NCBI RefSeq assembly: GCF_029360705.1
Contig: NZ_JARKMX010000008.1
Span: 1,797,949-1,861,948 of the forward strand
Source: Paraflavitalea pollutisoli
GTDB taxonomy: Bacteria; Bacteroidota; Bacteroidia; Chitinophagales; Chitinophagaceae
DNA length: 64,000 nucleotides
Direction: 5' to 3'
In this document: piece by piece, positions 17,788 to 26,025 of the stretch
Numbering within the stretch: the stretch's first letter is position 1
Layout of the letters: each line of letters begins with the position of its first letter
The notes under the pieces: model-generated
What the model saw: only the letters and a program-made list of their open reading frames with translations
Databases searched by the model: none
Told to the model about the DNA's origin: nothing
Position numbers and translations under genes: made by a program

Positions 17788-17984
17788 CATAATTTCAACC
17801 CAAAACCATTAAAACAAGCAACAACAAACTGATTATCAACATCTATAAAACATTCCTCAAAATCACATTTTCTAAAACGAACAACCCATACGTATCAACC
17901 ATTCTAGATTTCCCACCTGACCCTGGTCACCCAATAAGTTCCGGAAAAACCCTACATTCGCGCACTTGTAAAATTTTACCCATC

Positions 17985-18566
17985 ATGAAAGCAGTCGACC
18001 AGGTGCGCGCACGCAGCCAGCAACAATGCGAATTATGCCAGTCAGCAGAACCACTGGAAGTGTATGAAGTACCGCCAGCCTCCTACGCCAGCGCCGATAA
18101 CATCATTAATATTTGCCACCACTGCAGAACGCAGATCGATAAGAAAGCCCCGATCGACAACGAACACTGGCGTTGCCTCACCACCGCCATGTGGAGCGAA
18201 GTGCCCGGCATACAGGTCGTATCCTGGCGCATGCTCAACCGCCTGCGCAACGAAAGCTGGGCTATGGAGAATTTGGATATGTTGTACCTGGCCGATGACC
18301 TGCTCACCTGGGCCAAAGCCACTGGCGATCACGAAAATGATGGCACCGTAGACTTACACAAAGATGCCAACGGCAACCTGCTGCAAGATGGTGATACCGT
18401 GGTGCTCATCAAGTCACTCGATGTAAAGGGATCTACGCTCAATGCCAAACTGGGCACCGTCGTCAGGAATATCCGCCTCGTGCAAGACAATACCGAACAA
18501 ATTGAAGGAAAGATCGAAGGGCAAACCATCGTGATCCTCACCAAATACCTGCGGAAGCAAAACTGA
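17985..18566 (+). CDS. PhnA/YjdM-family protein
   Basis: 193 residues. The N-terminal half has a zinc-ribbon-like arrangement (CELCQSAEPLEVYEVPP then ICHHCRTQI; Cys pairs near residues 14/17 and 46/49). The C-terminal half is the PhnA domain: DANGNLLQDGDTVVLIKSLDVKGS followed by GTVVRNIRLVQDN and an IEG strand. The family was named for the E. coli phn locus, but its biochemical role is not settled. It is convergent with and overlapped by the extended frame of the gene at 18414-19412. Confidence 0.88.
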   Translation: MKAVDQVRARSQQQCELCQSAEPLEVYEVPPASYASADNIINICHHCRTQIDKKAPIDNEHWRCLTTAMWSEVPGIQVVSWRMLNRLRNESWAMENLDMLYLADDLLTWAKATGDHENDGTVDLHKDANGNLLQDGDTVVLIKSLDVKGSTLNAKLGTVVRNIRLVQDNTEQIEGKIEGQTIVILTKYLRKQN

Positions 18567-19412
18567 TTGATCCCCATTGCGTCCGCCCGGCGGGCGCAAT
18601 GTTTCCCTATCAGCTACCACTACCTCGCCTTCCTCGGTGCCTTGTTGCTTTGCTGCCTCGTTGCCTTGCACCACTTTCATACACCGCAGCGCACCTCCCC
18701 GCACAATCACCAGGCCCTTATCAGTCATCGCATAAAACTCAATTCCCAGCAACCAAAAGGCAATCTGCCCATTTAAAGGCGCTACACCATGTTCAGCGAC
18801 AAATTCATCACTACACTTGCGACCAACCGCGCTTAACTTACCCTCCTTGATGTCGCGGGTATAGGTCCCCTTCCTAAAGTCCACATACAGCATCGCCGAT
18901 ACCAACCGGAAATGCGTCGCTGCTTTCGGAACATCCTTATCCGCACGGCGCAGCCGGAAACCATCCATAGACACTTGCACCTGGCTGTTCGAAACATCGC
19001 AGCAATCAGACAGGTTAAGCGGCAATAGGTCATCCAACGCCAGCTTACGATTCAATTCAAAGCCTTCCAGCAAAGACACGTCCCCCACTTCCAGACGGCG
19101 CTCACCCCACTGATGTACCTGATCAGCACGAACCCCTTTATACAACCACGCGTTGATACGACCCGCCAAATAACGGTCCGTTACACCATCTCTTAAATTT
19201 CCCATAGCTGCGCGAAATACCTTGGTAGCCTTTCCGGCGATTGCAAATTCTGCATTGTTTCGACGGGTATTCGCAAAGGATGCAGCACGTTTGATGCGCT
19301 CCTTCGAAGGGCCGGTCTTCTCTTTAGCATAGGTCTCACCATTTTCACCGCGCACAAACGTCATTCCTCCAATAGATCCGCTTAATTTGACAAAGCTCTG
19401 TACTTTAGCCAT
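18414..19412 (-). CDS. Conserved Bacteroidota protein of unknown function, C-terminally extended through a repeat
   Basis: I start it at the ATG at 19412 (MAKVQSFVKLSGSIGG). The first 240 or so residues look like a conserved Bacteroidota family of unknown function: GMTFVRGENGETYAKEKTGPSKERIKR, AFANTRRNN-type, GKATKVFRAAMGNLRDGVTD and RLEVGDVSLLEGFELN. The family-like region ends at about GGALRCMKVV. From there the frame runs through an octamer repeat (18621-18672, coding QGNEAAKQQGTEEGE) and continues about 70 codons antisense to the phnA-like gene before a stop. That tail is very probably not native. The real protein would end near 18680. Confidence 0.7.
   Translation of the reverse strand: MAKVQSFVKLSGSIGGMTFVRGENGETYAKEKTGPSKERIKRAASFANTRRNNAEFAIAGKATKVFRAAMGNLRDGVTDRYLAGRINAWLYKGVRADQVHQWGERRLEVGDVSLLEGFELNRKLALDDLLPLNLSDCCDVSNSQVQVSMDGFRLRRADKDVPKAATHFRLVSAMLYVDFRKGTYTRDIKEGKLSAVGRKCSDEFVAEHGVAPLNGQIAFWLLGIEFYAMTDKGLVIVRGGALRCMKVVQGNEAAKQQGTEEGEVVVADRETLRPPGGRNGDQSVLLPQVFGEDHDGLPFDLSFNLFGIVLHEADIPDDGAQFGIERRSLYIE
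18621..18672 (-). repeat. AGGCAAC octamer array A
   Basis: About six 8-bp units, read on the minus strand as CAAGGCAA CGAGGCAG CAAAGCAA CAAGGCAC CGAGGAAG GCGAGGTA. It sits at the 3' end of the minus-strand gene ending at 18414 and has replaced or overrun its stop codon. It is the same unit and orientation as the arrays at 20392, 33782 and 42031. Confidence 0.75.
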
Positions 19413-19888
19413 AGAATAAAGTTTATATACAATATACGGATAATGCGATAGGGTTTCCAAATCCTGACTGTCCCATGTTGGGAAATGATCATTTTTGACT
19501 ACAATTGAACAGGCATTGGGCTCAAACCAGAACTAGTTAAAGCGTAACCATCATACTGGCTGCCTGGCGCATATGGCAATAGCCTGCCCCTGGTTCCACC
19601 CATAGCAACGCCGTAGCTGTCCCATAGCTGTCCCATAGACGCGCCTATCCAGCCGGCAGTCAGCGGCAGGTCAATTCCGGGTCAACTCCGGGTCAAAGCC
19701 ATATCAGGAGATATCAAACGTAGGCGGGACGCAGGTTTACATTGGTCCCAATCGGCATACTCAATCCCATGGCGGGTTTGATCGTTTCAGAGAAAGTAAA
19801 AAAGAAGAACATAAACATAAAGACAGGCGCTCTCAGACGCCTGTACAATATACAACGGGAACGACCCGCATTCCAAAAATAATCGATA
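19413..19888. other. Intergenic region with short direct repeats
   Basis: This 476-bp stretch has no convincing gene. It holds a tandem repeat of AGCTGTCCCAT (about 19615-19636), a second close repeat of GGTCAANTCCG (19669-19695), and the hairpin at 19823-19844. The first part should contain the promoter of the gene starting at 19412. The short frame at 19714-19983 is a shadow. Confidence 0.5.
19823..19844 (-). terminator. Hairpin downstream of the GyrI-like gene
   Basis: ACAGGCG / CGCCTGT, 7-bp perfect stem with an 8-nt loop; on the minus strand it is followed by CTTTATG, a weak U-rich tail. It lies 45 bp beyond the stop of the gene at 19889-20293, where a terminator is expected. Confidence 0.5.
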
Positions 19889-20293
19889 CTAATTCGTGGC
19901 AACACAACGCACCATGCACCACATCTCGGTATCGGTCCGGTACCATTCCACACACTCATAAGCGGGGTCAAACCGCGGGTCACTCATCAACCGGCCAAAT
20001 ACGTCCTTTATACCGTCAATCTTCTCCATCCAGCCGTCGATTGACTCCACCAGCCAGTCACCCTGCGGGATCACGCTCGCGGAATAACCCAGTTTGGCAG
20101 CCTCCTGCTCCGTGCCCACGGCAGCCGCCTGGTACACGATCCGCCCACTGTTCTCCATATGCGACAGGCCGTAATAGACGCGGTCGGGCACCTTTACACA
20201 CAGTTCTTCGAAAGCCGCCTGAATACCCTCAGGAAACGTAGGAACCTCCTTACACAAAACAGGAATATCCTGCTCGAGATGATGAATAAACAT
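19889..20293 (-). CDS. GyrI-like effector-binding protein (tentative)
   Basis: 134 residues, no signal peptide. The arrangement VPDRVYYGLSHMENSGRIVYQAAAV, then SVIPQGDWLVESIDGW followed by a helix and FDPAYECVEWYRTDTEMWCMVRCV resembles the stand-alone GyrI-like small-molecule binding domain of AraC-type regulators (duplicated strand-helix-strand, ending in an acidic/aromatic strand). I am moderately sure of the fold and not of the ligand. It stands 113 bp downstream of the nitronate monooxygenase on the same strand. Confidence 0.6.
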   Translation of the reverse strand: MFIHHLEQDIPVLCKEVPTFPEGIQAAFEELCVKVPDRVYYGLSHMENSGRIVYQAAAVGTEQEAAKLGYSASVIPQGDWLVESIDGWMEKIDGIKDVFGRLMSDPRFDPAYECVEWYRTDTEMWCMVRCVATN

Positions 20294-20391
20294 ACTGGTA
20301 GGTTTTATACAAACTTACCAATTAACCATCAGGCACAGGAGGTCCACCTGCGACAAAAACAAGGGCATTTGCGCCCTGCCATTCCGCTGTA

Positions 20392-20433
20392 TTTCCTCAG
20401 TTGCCTCTATGCCTTGCTGCCTCGTTGCCTTTC
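20392..20433 (-). repeat. AGGCAAC octamer array B
   Basis: Five 8-bp units, on the minus strand AAGGCAAC GAGGCAGC AAGGCATA GAGGCAAC TGAGGAAA. The TAG stop of the upstream gene (20407-20409) lies inside the third/fourth unit, and the units before it encode the last residues (ERQRGSKA) of the nitronate monooxygenase. Confidence 0.75.
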
Positions 20434-21498
20434 CATTATCATATCAGTCTCCTCCACCAACGACCCCATCAGTGCTGCTGCCCTCCGGTGTTTCAGCAAC
20501 GGCGCCGCCTGTCCACTCCAGAAAAATACCAGGTCCCAACGCTCCTGCTCCACCGCAGCCTTCCGCAAACTCGACACAAACTGGCTCTGCACCGGAAACG
20601 GCAGCAAAGATGACTCTTTACCGATCACGTCCTGCGCTAGCTTCGTTACTATGCCACGGCCTAGTCGGCCGGTAAAAGCTCGTGTAAGTATAGTAGTATA
20701 ATCTCCGCTCAACAGCATATCCCGGTGCACCGGCATGGCACCCGATTCTTCCGTTGCCAGGAAAGCCGTACCTACCTGCACCGCATCAGCGCCCGCCGTC
20801 AACGCCGCCGCAATCCCTTTGCCATTGGCAATGCCACCCGCCGCGATCACTGGCGCTTTCACGCGCTCTTTGATCAACTGCGTCAGCACAAACGTGCCCA
20901 TGGTCGATTGCTCTGCAGGCGCCAGCCACGAAGGCCGGTGACCGCCCGCTTCAAAACCACTCGCCACGATCATGTCCACACCCGCCGCATCCAGCGCCAG
21001 CGCTTCCGCCAGCGTGGTAGCCGCCCCCGCAGTCAGGATACCCAGCTTACGGCATTGCTCCAGCACCGCCGCCGACGGAATACCAAACACAAAACTGAAC
21101 ACCTTCGGTTTTACATCGAGTATCACCTGCACCTGGTTCTCATAACGGGATTGAAAAGGCGCTGGCTTATCGGGCACCGCTATCCCCAGCTCATCAAAAT
21201 AAGGTTGGTACAAAGCCTTCACCTTGTCATATTGCGCATCCGTAATTACCGCACCCGGCGCATCCCCATCGCTCACCCACAGGTTGATGTTATAAGGCTT
21301 ATTCGTCAGGGCATTGATCTGTTGTACTTCGGCATAGATGGCCTCGGGGCTCAGTGTATAAGCACCATAGCCACCGATACCACCCGCATTGGAAACAACG
21401 GCCGTCAAAGCGGCCGTAGAGAAATTACCACCAAAAGGACCCTGCATGACCGGGTAATCCACTCCGGCCAGCTTTGACACCCGCGTTTGATTCCACAT
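20407..21498 (-). CDS. Nitronate monooxygenase family flavoprotein
   Basis: 363 residues, a TIM-barrel FMN enzyme of the 2-nitropropane dioxygenase family. Visible signatures: the N-terminal YPVMQGPFGG, AVVSNAGGIGGYGA, the SGFEAGGHRPS segment carrying the catalytic-type His, APVIAAGGIANGKGIAAALTAGADAVQVGTAFL (phosphate-binding), and a C-terminal AFTGRLGRGI. These enzymes oxidise propionate 3-nitronate and other alkyl nitronates. It is the last gene of an operon with an SDR reductase (28 bp upstream) and a tautomerase, behind a Crp/Fnr gene. Its final eight or so residues are encoded by repeat array B. Confidence 0.9.
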   Translation of the reverse strand: MWNQTRVSKLAGVDYPVMQGPFGGNFSTAALTAVVSNAGGIGGYGAYTLSPEAIYAEVQQINALTNKPYNINLWVSDGDAPGAVITDAQYDKVKALYQPYFDELGIAVPDKPAPFQSRYENQVQVILDVKPKVFSFVFGIPSAAVLEQCRKLGILTAGAATTLAEALALDAAGVDMIVASGFEAGGHRPSWLAPAEQSTMGTFVLTQLIKERVKAPVIAAGGIANGKGIAAALTAGADAVQVGTAFLATEESGAMPVHRDMLLSGDYTTILTRAFTGRLGRGIVTKLAQDVIGKESSLLPFPVQSQFVSSLRKAAVEQERWDLVFFWSGQAAPLLKHRRAAALMGSLVEETDMIMERQRGSKA

Positions 21499-21526
21499 AA
21501 CTACCTTGTTTGTTGTTTAAGACCGA

Positions 21527-22267
21527 TCAGATACCCGGCAGGTTGTACCCCGCACCAAAACCACCATCCACATTGATGATCGCTCCGTTGATAAAGTTAC
21601 TCTTTGCCACCGTATACACCATATCCGCTACATCGCCCACTTCTCCTATCCGGTTCACCAGGTGCAGCCCCGCCGTCTGATCACTCTTGTCACCATGCAT
21701 CGGTGTTCTGATCGTACCCGGTGCCACGGTGTTTACCCGGATATTGTACCGGCCAAACTCTGCGGCCAGTTGCAACGTCAGCGCATGCACCGCCCCCTTA
21801 CTCGCCATTTGTGCGGTAATGGGTACACCACCGATGCCCTTGTACACGAAAGGTGTACCGATATTGATGACGACGCCGCCTTTTTGCTGCAACATCACCG
21901 GGATCACCGCTTGCGTGGTGAAATAGGTACCCTTCAAGTTCGTATTCAGAAACCGGTCGAGGTAGGCTTCATCGACCTCCAGGAAAGGCTTGGTCTCGAA
22001 GATACCGGCATTGTTCACCAGCACATCTACCCGGCCAAAACGGTCCACCGCTTCCTTGACGAGCGCCTTGCCGGTCTTAGGGTCGGCCACATCACCAGCC
22101 ACCATGGCCAGTTGAGCGCCTGCGCCCAGTTCGTCGTACACGGCTTGTAATTTGGCCGCTGTGTGCGAATTGATCACTACGTTGTCACCTTTGTCCAGGA
22201 AATACCTGGCTAGTTCTTTACCGATGCCCGAAGAGGCACCGGTGATAATCACCGTTTGTGTACTCAT
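21527..22267 (-). CDS. Short-chain dehydrogenase/reductase with altered active site
   Basis: 246 residues, a Rossmann-fold SDR: TGASSGIGKELARYF (nucleotide-binding glycine motif, residues 9-23), DVLVNNAGIF (NNAG motif) and the C-terminal VDGGFGAGYN. The cofactor-proximal sequence reads NIGTPFVYKG...TAQMASKGAVHALT. In classical SDRs the catalytic pattern is S...YxxxK; here the Lys is kept but the Tyr position holds Gln and the Ser position a Thr/Gly. It may therefore act differently or on another substrate. It lies between the tautomerase (6 bp) and the nitronate monooxygenase (28 bp). Confidence 0.88.
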   Translation of the reverse strand: MSTQTVIITGASSGIGKELARYFLDKGDNVVINSHTAAKLQAVYDELGAGAQLAMVAGDVADPKTGKALVKEAVDRFGRVDVLVNNAGIFETKPFLEVDEAYLDRFLNTNLKGTYFTTQAVIPVMLQQKGGVVINIGTPFVYKGIGGVPITAQMASKGAVHALTLQLAAEFGRYNIRVNTVAPGTIRTPMHGDKSDQTAGLHLVNRIGEVGDVADMVYTVAKSNFINGAIINVDGGFGAGYNLPGI

Positions 22268-22273
22268 GATGGG

Positions 22274-22492
22274 TTACTTTTTGTCGGCCGTAATGCCGCG
22301 TTCACGTAATAAAGAGGTCTGTTCCCCCGCATAGCCCCAGTTATCGGTGTCGATCTCGTCGATCACCACATGGGTCAGGTGCGGATCTTTGTTGAGTACA
22401 CTGGTGATTACATCGGTTACGCCCTTGATGAGCGCTTGTTTTTGCTGACGGGTAACGCCTTCGCGCGTCACCTCGATTTTAACGTAAGGCAT
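22274..22492 (-). CDS. 4-oxalocrotonate tautomerase family protein
   Basis: 72 residues from the ATG at 22492. Pro is residue 2 (MPYVKIEVTREGVTRQQKQALI), which becomes the catalytic N-terminal Pro1 after Met removal. The size, the following helix and the strand HVVIDEIDTDNWGYAGEQ fit the 4-OT family. It is the first gene of the operon with the SDR and nitronate monooxygenase; such small tautomerases often work on enol intermediates of degradative pathways. Confidence 0.88.
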   Translation of the reverse strand: MPYVKIEVTREGVTRQQKQALIKGVTDVITSVLNKDPHLTHVVIDEIDTDNWGYAGEQTSLLRERGITADKK

Positions 22493-22547
22493 AATAATTA
22501 GTTTAGTGTCCGGCACCAACAGCAACCGCTATCGTGCAATTGGACAA

Positions 22548-22595
22548 CACAAAGTTGAGAAAAGACAGGAAGGTGATTGTGTGACCTGGGTCACA
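22548..22595 (-). promoter_or_regulatory. CRP/FNR-type operator and promoter of the tautomerase operon
   Basis: TGTGACCTGGGTCACA at 22580-22595 matches the TGTGA-N6-TCACA consensus exactly, with 7-bp arms. It lies in the 122-bp gap between the Crp/Fnr gene (stop at 22615) and the tautomerase start (22492). A CAACTTTG -7-like box (22548-22555, minus strand) is placed so that the operator would centre roughly 40-50 bp upstream of transcription, as for an activator site. The gene immediately upstream encodes the likely binder. Confidence 0.6.
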
Positions 22596-22614
22596 TTCGG
22601 GGAGCAACGCCCCT

Positions 22615-23187
22615 TTAAGGATGGTACAGCCGGCTGAGGGTTTCGCGCGACACACCCAGGTAGGCTGCGATCAGTTGTTTCGGCACCAGGTTGTACAGCT
22701 CGGGATATTGCTGCAGCAACTCTTCATACCGGATCTTGACATCGTTGTTCATGAACGATAACAGCCTTTTCTGCAAGGCCACATACCCGCGGTTGGTACG
22801 CCAGCGGAAGAAATGCGCCACAGCCGGAATGGCCGCACACAAGGCCTCCCGGTCGGCATTCGACAGCTTCAGCACTTCAGCATTGGTAATACAATCCACG
22901 GTAATGGTGGCCCGCTGACCACTGTACAAAGCCTGGTAATCGGAAGCCCACCAGGTAGGCATAGCAAATTGAAGAATAAACATTTTGGCCTCGTCGTTCA
23001 CGAAATACGACTTCAGGCAGCCTTCCAGTACAAAATACTCGCTATCCACCCGGTCTCCCTCGTGGATCAGCGACTGCCCCTTCTTCAGTGACAGTGGTGT
23101 AAAGCGGTCAAAGATCGCAGCATGCTGCTCGGGCGTCAGCGCCACCATTTTGGCAATATGGGCTTGTAAAATATCGGCTCCGTTCAT
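22615..23187 (-). CDS. Crp/Fnr-family transcriptional regulator
   Basis: 190 residues. An N-terminal cyclic-nucleotide-binding-like barrel (FTPLSLKKGQSLIHEGDRVDSEYFVLEGCLKSYF, residues about 27-65) is followed by a dimer helix and a short winged helix ending AAYLGVSRETLSRLYHP. Residues that bind cAMP (the R-S/T pair of Crp) are not clear, so the ligand is unknown. It is upstream of and co-directional with the tautomerase-SDR-nitronate monooxygenase operon, and a CRP-type palindrome lies between them. Confidence 0.9.
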   Translation of the reverse strand: MNGADILQAHIAKMVALTPEQHAAIFDRFTPLSLKKGQSLIHEGDRVDSEYFVLEGCLKSYFVNDEAKMFILQFAMPTWWASDYQALYSGQRATITVDCITNAEVLKLSNADREALCAAIPAVAHFFRWRTNRGYVALQKRLLSFMNNDVKIRYEELLQQYPELYNLVPKQLIAAYLGVSRETLSRLYHP

Positions 23188-23334
23188 AGTTCGGAACCAA
23201 AAATAAGGAATTGATGCCGATTGCGGGATGCAGGATAACCCGTTTGCAATCCGATCATCAGCCAGGGCGGGCAGCGCTACCTCAAAGACGTGATCACGGC
23301 GCTCCTGGACAGTATCCGTCGAATATAGCGCACT

Positions 23335-25803
23335 TTACCGCTTCTCCTCCCCGCGCATCACGAAGAACGGAGCGCCGGCCCCGGTGCCAAACAGCTCAAT
23401 CTCGCCCACCTGCAAAATGGTGCCGCTGTTATTCGACAGGTTCAGCCGATAGTGCGTGTAGGCAGTCGTGTTGGTAAAAGAAAAGGTCTTCGTTTGATAC
23501 CGGTTGGGGAAATCCTGATTAGTGCGCGTATCGATCGTCGTCCAGCTTGTCCCGTTATTCGACCCCTGCAAGGTCCAGCTTAGCGGATCACGTTCCGGCG
23601 CATCATTGGCCGACGCTATAGAATATCCCGTAACCGTATACGGCGAATTGGCCTGGTATTGTACCCAGCCACTCGCGTTGAACGTGAGATACTTTGCCCG
23701 CACATGGTTATCGATCAGCTTGGTGTACTCCTCTCCGGCCGGTGACCCGGTCTGGTATTGCGCACTCACCGTGCCGCCAAAATCCGTGATATCCTGCCCC
23801 TTCGGCCCCGGGTCTACCACCAGTCCATTCGCCTGGCGCAGCAGCTGAAACAAATGATCGGGCCGCACCACCACATAATTGCTGCCCAGCGAAGCCGCCA
23901 CATTCTTGAAACTCGTAGGCGTCACATTCGTCCAGGGTTGCGCCTGAATTATGATAAAGCGCGGTGAGGTACCATTCCAGCCCGACGCCGCCGTTGCAAT
24001 ATGATCTTTCATCGCCTGCTCATTGGTACAGTAGTTACACGACAGCGCCTGTCCCGGCAGCGAACCGCTGTACACCGTCAGCCCGCCACCAGTATTCTGC
24101 GCCGTCAATCCCAGCAGCGAAGGCGCATTGTCCGCAAAGCTCTGCCCCACATTCGCATTGATACCCCCGGTGATCGTATTCCAGATCGTCACTACCCGGA
24201 AGCCCGCCTTGCGGTTATAGCGTTCCGTTTGCGACACGAACTGGTCCAGCGAAGCGGCATTGGGGAAATTATTCGGATACGCATACCCATACCCCGACGG
24301 ACCAGAGATCAGGTTGTCGTTAGCCGTAGCCGATTGCGCATAGAAGTTCAACGCACCCGGCATGGCATCGATCATCGCGGGCGATAAGGTCCAGCCCATC
24401 GGTACCGTGCCCCGGTCGGGGTTGTTCCACAACTTGCGCATCAGGTGTTCGATGTATTGCAGGTTGTCGCCATCACTCAGTATAAAGGCTACATAGAGTT
24501 TATTTTGCAGGGTTGGTTTGGCAGGAGGCGTTTGCAGGTTGATCGTCCGCGCAGTGCCGCTGTGCATCGTCAGGTTGCTGCACCAGTCGCTGGCAATCGT
24601 AGCAATGCCATAGGTCGAAGCTCGTTGCACACCCGGCGCTTCCTCCGGCCACCAGCCCATCACATTGGCACCCGGTGGCATCGACGACAGGAAGCTATTC
24701 AGCAACGTGCTCTCCGACGCCACATTGGGATCGAGCCACAGCGTCGCCGCGCCAATGGCCACCGCGTACTCACGCAGCGCCGCCTTGTGCACATCCGGGT
24801 TGAGGCCGATCAGCACCCGTTTATCGAGATTGGGCCAATGTGTATTGTACAGCGCCTGGTATACCTGCAGCTTGCTGGTGTATTGGTTACGCAGGTCGGT
24901 AATGATGGGGAGGTTATACGGCGCCCCCTGCAACTTCGACAACAAACCCGGCGAAGCGATCAATGCCTTCTGCCCCCGTGCCAGCACGGTGGCCAGGTTG
25001 ATGGTAGCCGTTTGTGCCGGATCGTACACGATCAGCCCCAGCAACTCACTTCTGTACTTGGTGATGAGGCTCCACTTATCCGCCGGCTCGTTCCAGCTCA
25101 TGCCCAGCGATTGCAGCCAGGTATATTGGCCTTCGGCAAAGGCGTCGCCTTCATAACTGAAAATGCGCGGTTGCGTACGGTTCACGATGCCTTTGAGCGA
25201 GGCAAACAAATACATTTCTGCAGAAGAAGCATTCTGCTGCACCGCCACCCAGTCTACCTTGGTATAGGAAGTTCCGCGCCAGTATACCCGCAGTTCGAGC
25301 GATTGATTGGCCGCTGTTAAGGTGAAGGGCAACGTAAAGTTGACATAGGAACCTGCAGCCGTAAATTGCTGCCGGGTAATGGTCTGTGTGGCAAGAATAG
25401 CGCCTGATGTCGCATTGCGCACATCGATATCGACGATGGGATCATTGTTGGCGGTGTTGTTGTCGACCTTCATCCTGAACTCCGCCACATTGGGCCCTGG
25501 CGGAATACTGCTGTCGTAGGGACCATACACCATATGGGCATTGGCCGCGTCGATGCCCGTCTGGCACAGCCAGCCATCTGTCTCCAGCCGGCCCGTACCA
25601 TGCCCGATAGACCCACCCTCCGCTTCCCAGCGACTGCTGGATTGGCGCAGCAGGATCAGGTCCTGCGTCGTAGCAGGAGCCGGAAACGTGGGCAACAGTT
25701 GGCCTGCGGGCCAGTTATACTGGGAAGATGCCGTAACGGCAAGGAGCAGGAATAGCAGAAAAGGTAAAGCAGTCCTGGATGGCAAAGCGACCGGCTTCAA
25801 CAT
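23335..25803 (-). CDS. Secreted GxGYxYP-family protein with F5/8-type C domain
   Basis: 822 residues with an N-terminal signal peptide (LPFLLFLLLAVTASSQ). Next comes a beta-sandwich-like region (about 60-190), then the large GxGYxYP domain (about 195-660) whose name motif is seen as GPSGYGYAYP near residue 500, together with LYVAFILSDGDNLQYIEHLMRKLW, the glycosidase-like segment of this family. The C-terminal 130 residues form an F5/8 type C (discoidin) carbohydrate-binding domain (VSAQYQTGSPAGEEYTKLIDN, SWTLQGSNNGTSWTTIDTR, YRLNLSNNSG). The family is thought to act on polysaccharides in Bacteroidota; its activity is not established. It is a single gene with no neighbouring SusCD pair. Confidence 0.88.
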   Translation of the reverse strand: MLKPVALPSRTALPFLLFLLLAVTASSQYNWPAGQLLPTFPAPATTQDLILLRQSSSRWEAEGGSIGHGTGRLETDGWLCQTGIDAANAHMVYGPYDSSIPPGPNVAEFRMKVDNNTANNDPIVDIDVRNATSGAILATQTITRQQFTAAGSYVNFTLPFTLTAANQSLELRVYWRGTSYTKVDWVAVQQNASSAEMYLFASLKGIVNRTQPRIFSYEGDAFAEGQYTWLQSLGMSWNEPADKWSLITKYRSELLGLIVYDPAQTATINLATVLARGQKALIASPGLLSKLQGAPYNLPIITDLRNQYTSKLQVYQALYNTHWPNLDKRVLIGLNPDVHKAALREYAVAIGAATLWLDPNVASESTLLNSFLSSMPPGANVMGWWPEEAPGVQRASTYGIATIASDWCSNLTMHSGTARTINLQTPPAKPTLQNKLYVAFILSDGDNLQYIEHLMRKLWNNPDRGTVPMGWTLSPAMIDAMPGALNFYAQSATANDNLISGPSGYGYAYPNNFPNAASLDQFVSQTERYNRKAGFRVVTIWNTITGGINANVGQSFADNAPSLLGLTAQNTGGGLTVYSGSLPGQALSCNYCTNEQAMKDHIATAASGWNGTSPRFIIIQAQPWTNVTPTSFKNVAASLGSNYVVVRPDHLFQLLRQANGLVVDPGPKGQDITDFGGTVSAQYQTGSPAGEEYTKLIDNHVRAKYLTFNASGWVQYQANSPYTVTGYSIASANDAPERDPLSWTLQGSNNGTSWTTIDTRTNQDFPNRYQTKTFSFTNTTAYTHYRLNLSNNSGTILQVGEIELFGTGAGAPFFVMRGEEKR

Positions 25804-26025
25804 AGGTTAAAGTTTTGTCGAATATAACACCCTTCCGTCTCAACCCTTCCCCATATCGTCTCATTTTACCACCAATTTGTATGGCCGGCGAATCGTTCGC
25901 CTTACCACCCAAATGATGCGTACAGGTGTTTTCAACCACCGGATCTGGGCCTTTTCACGGGTCATTGCAGGAAGGCAGGCGGCATAACTTTACGGTATTC
26001 ATCACAGTAAATAAACCAAACACAC

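Noticed and set aside
18567-18850. Plus-strand short frames with a basic, low-complexity look in the gap after phnA
   Set aside because: They are the complement of the octamer repeat and of the conserved minus-strand gene.
24445-25320. 291-codon plus-strand frame antisense to the GxGYxYP gene
   Set aside because: Arg/His-rich composition typical of shadow frames; no family resemblance.
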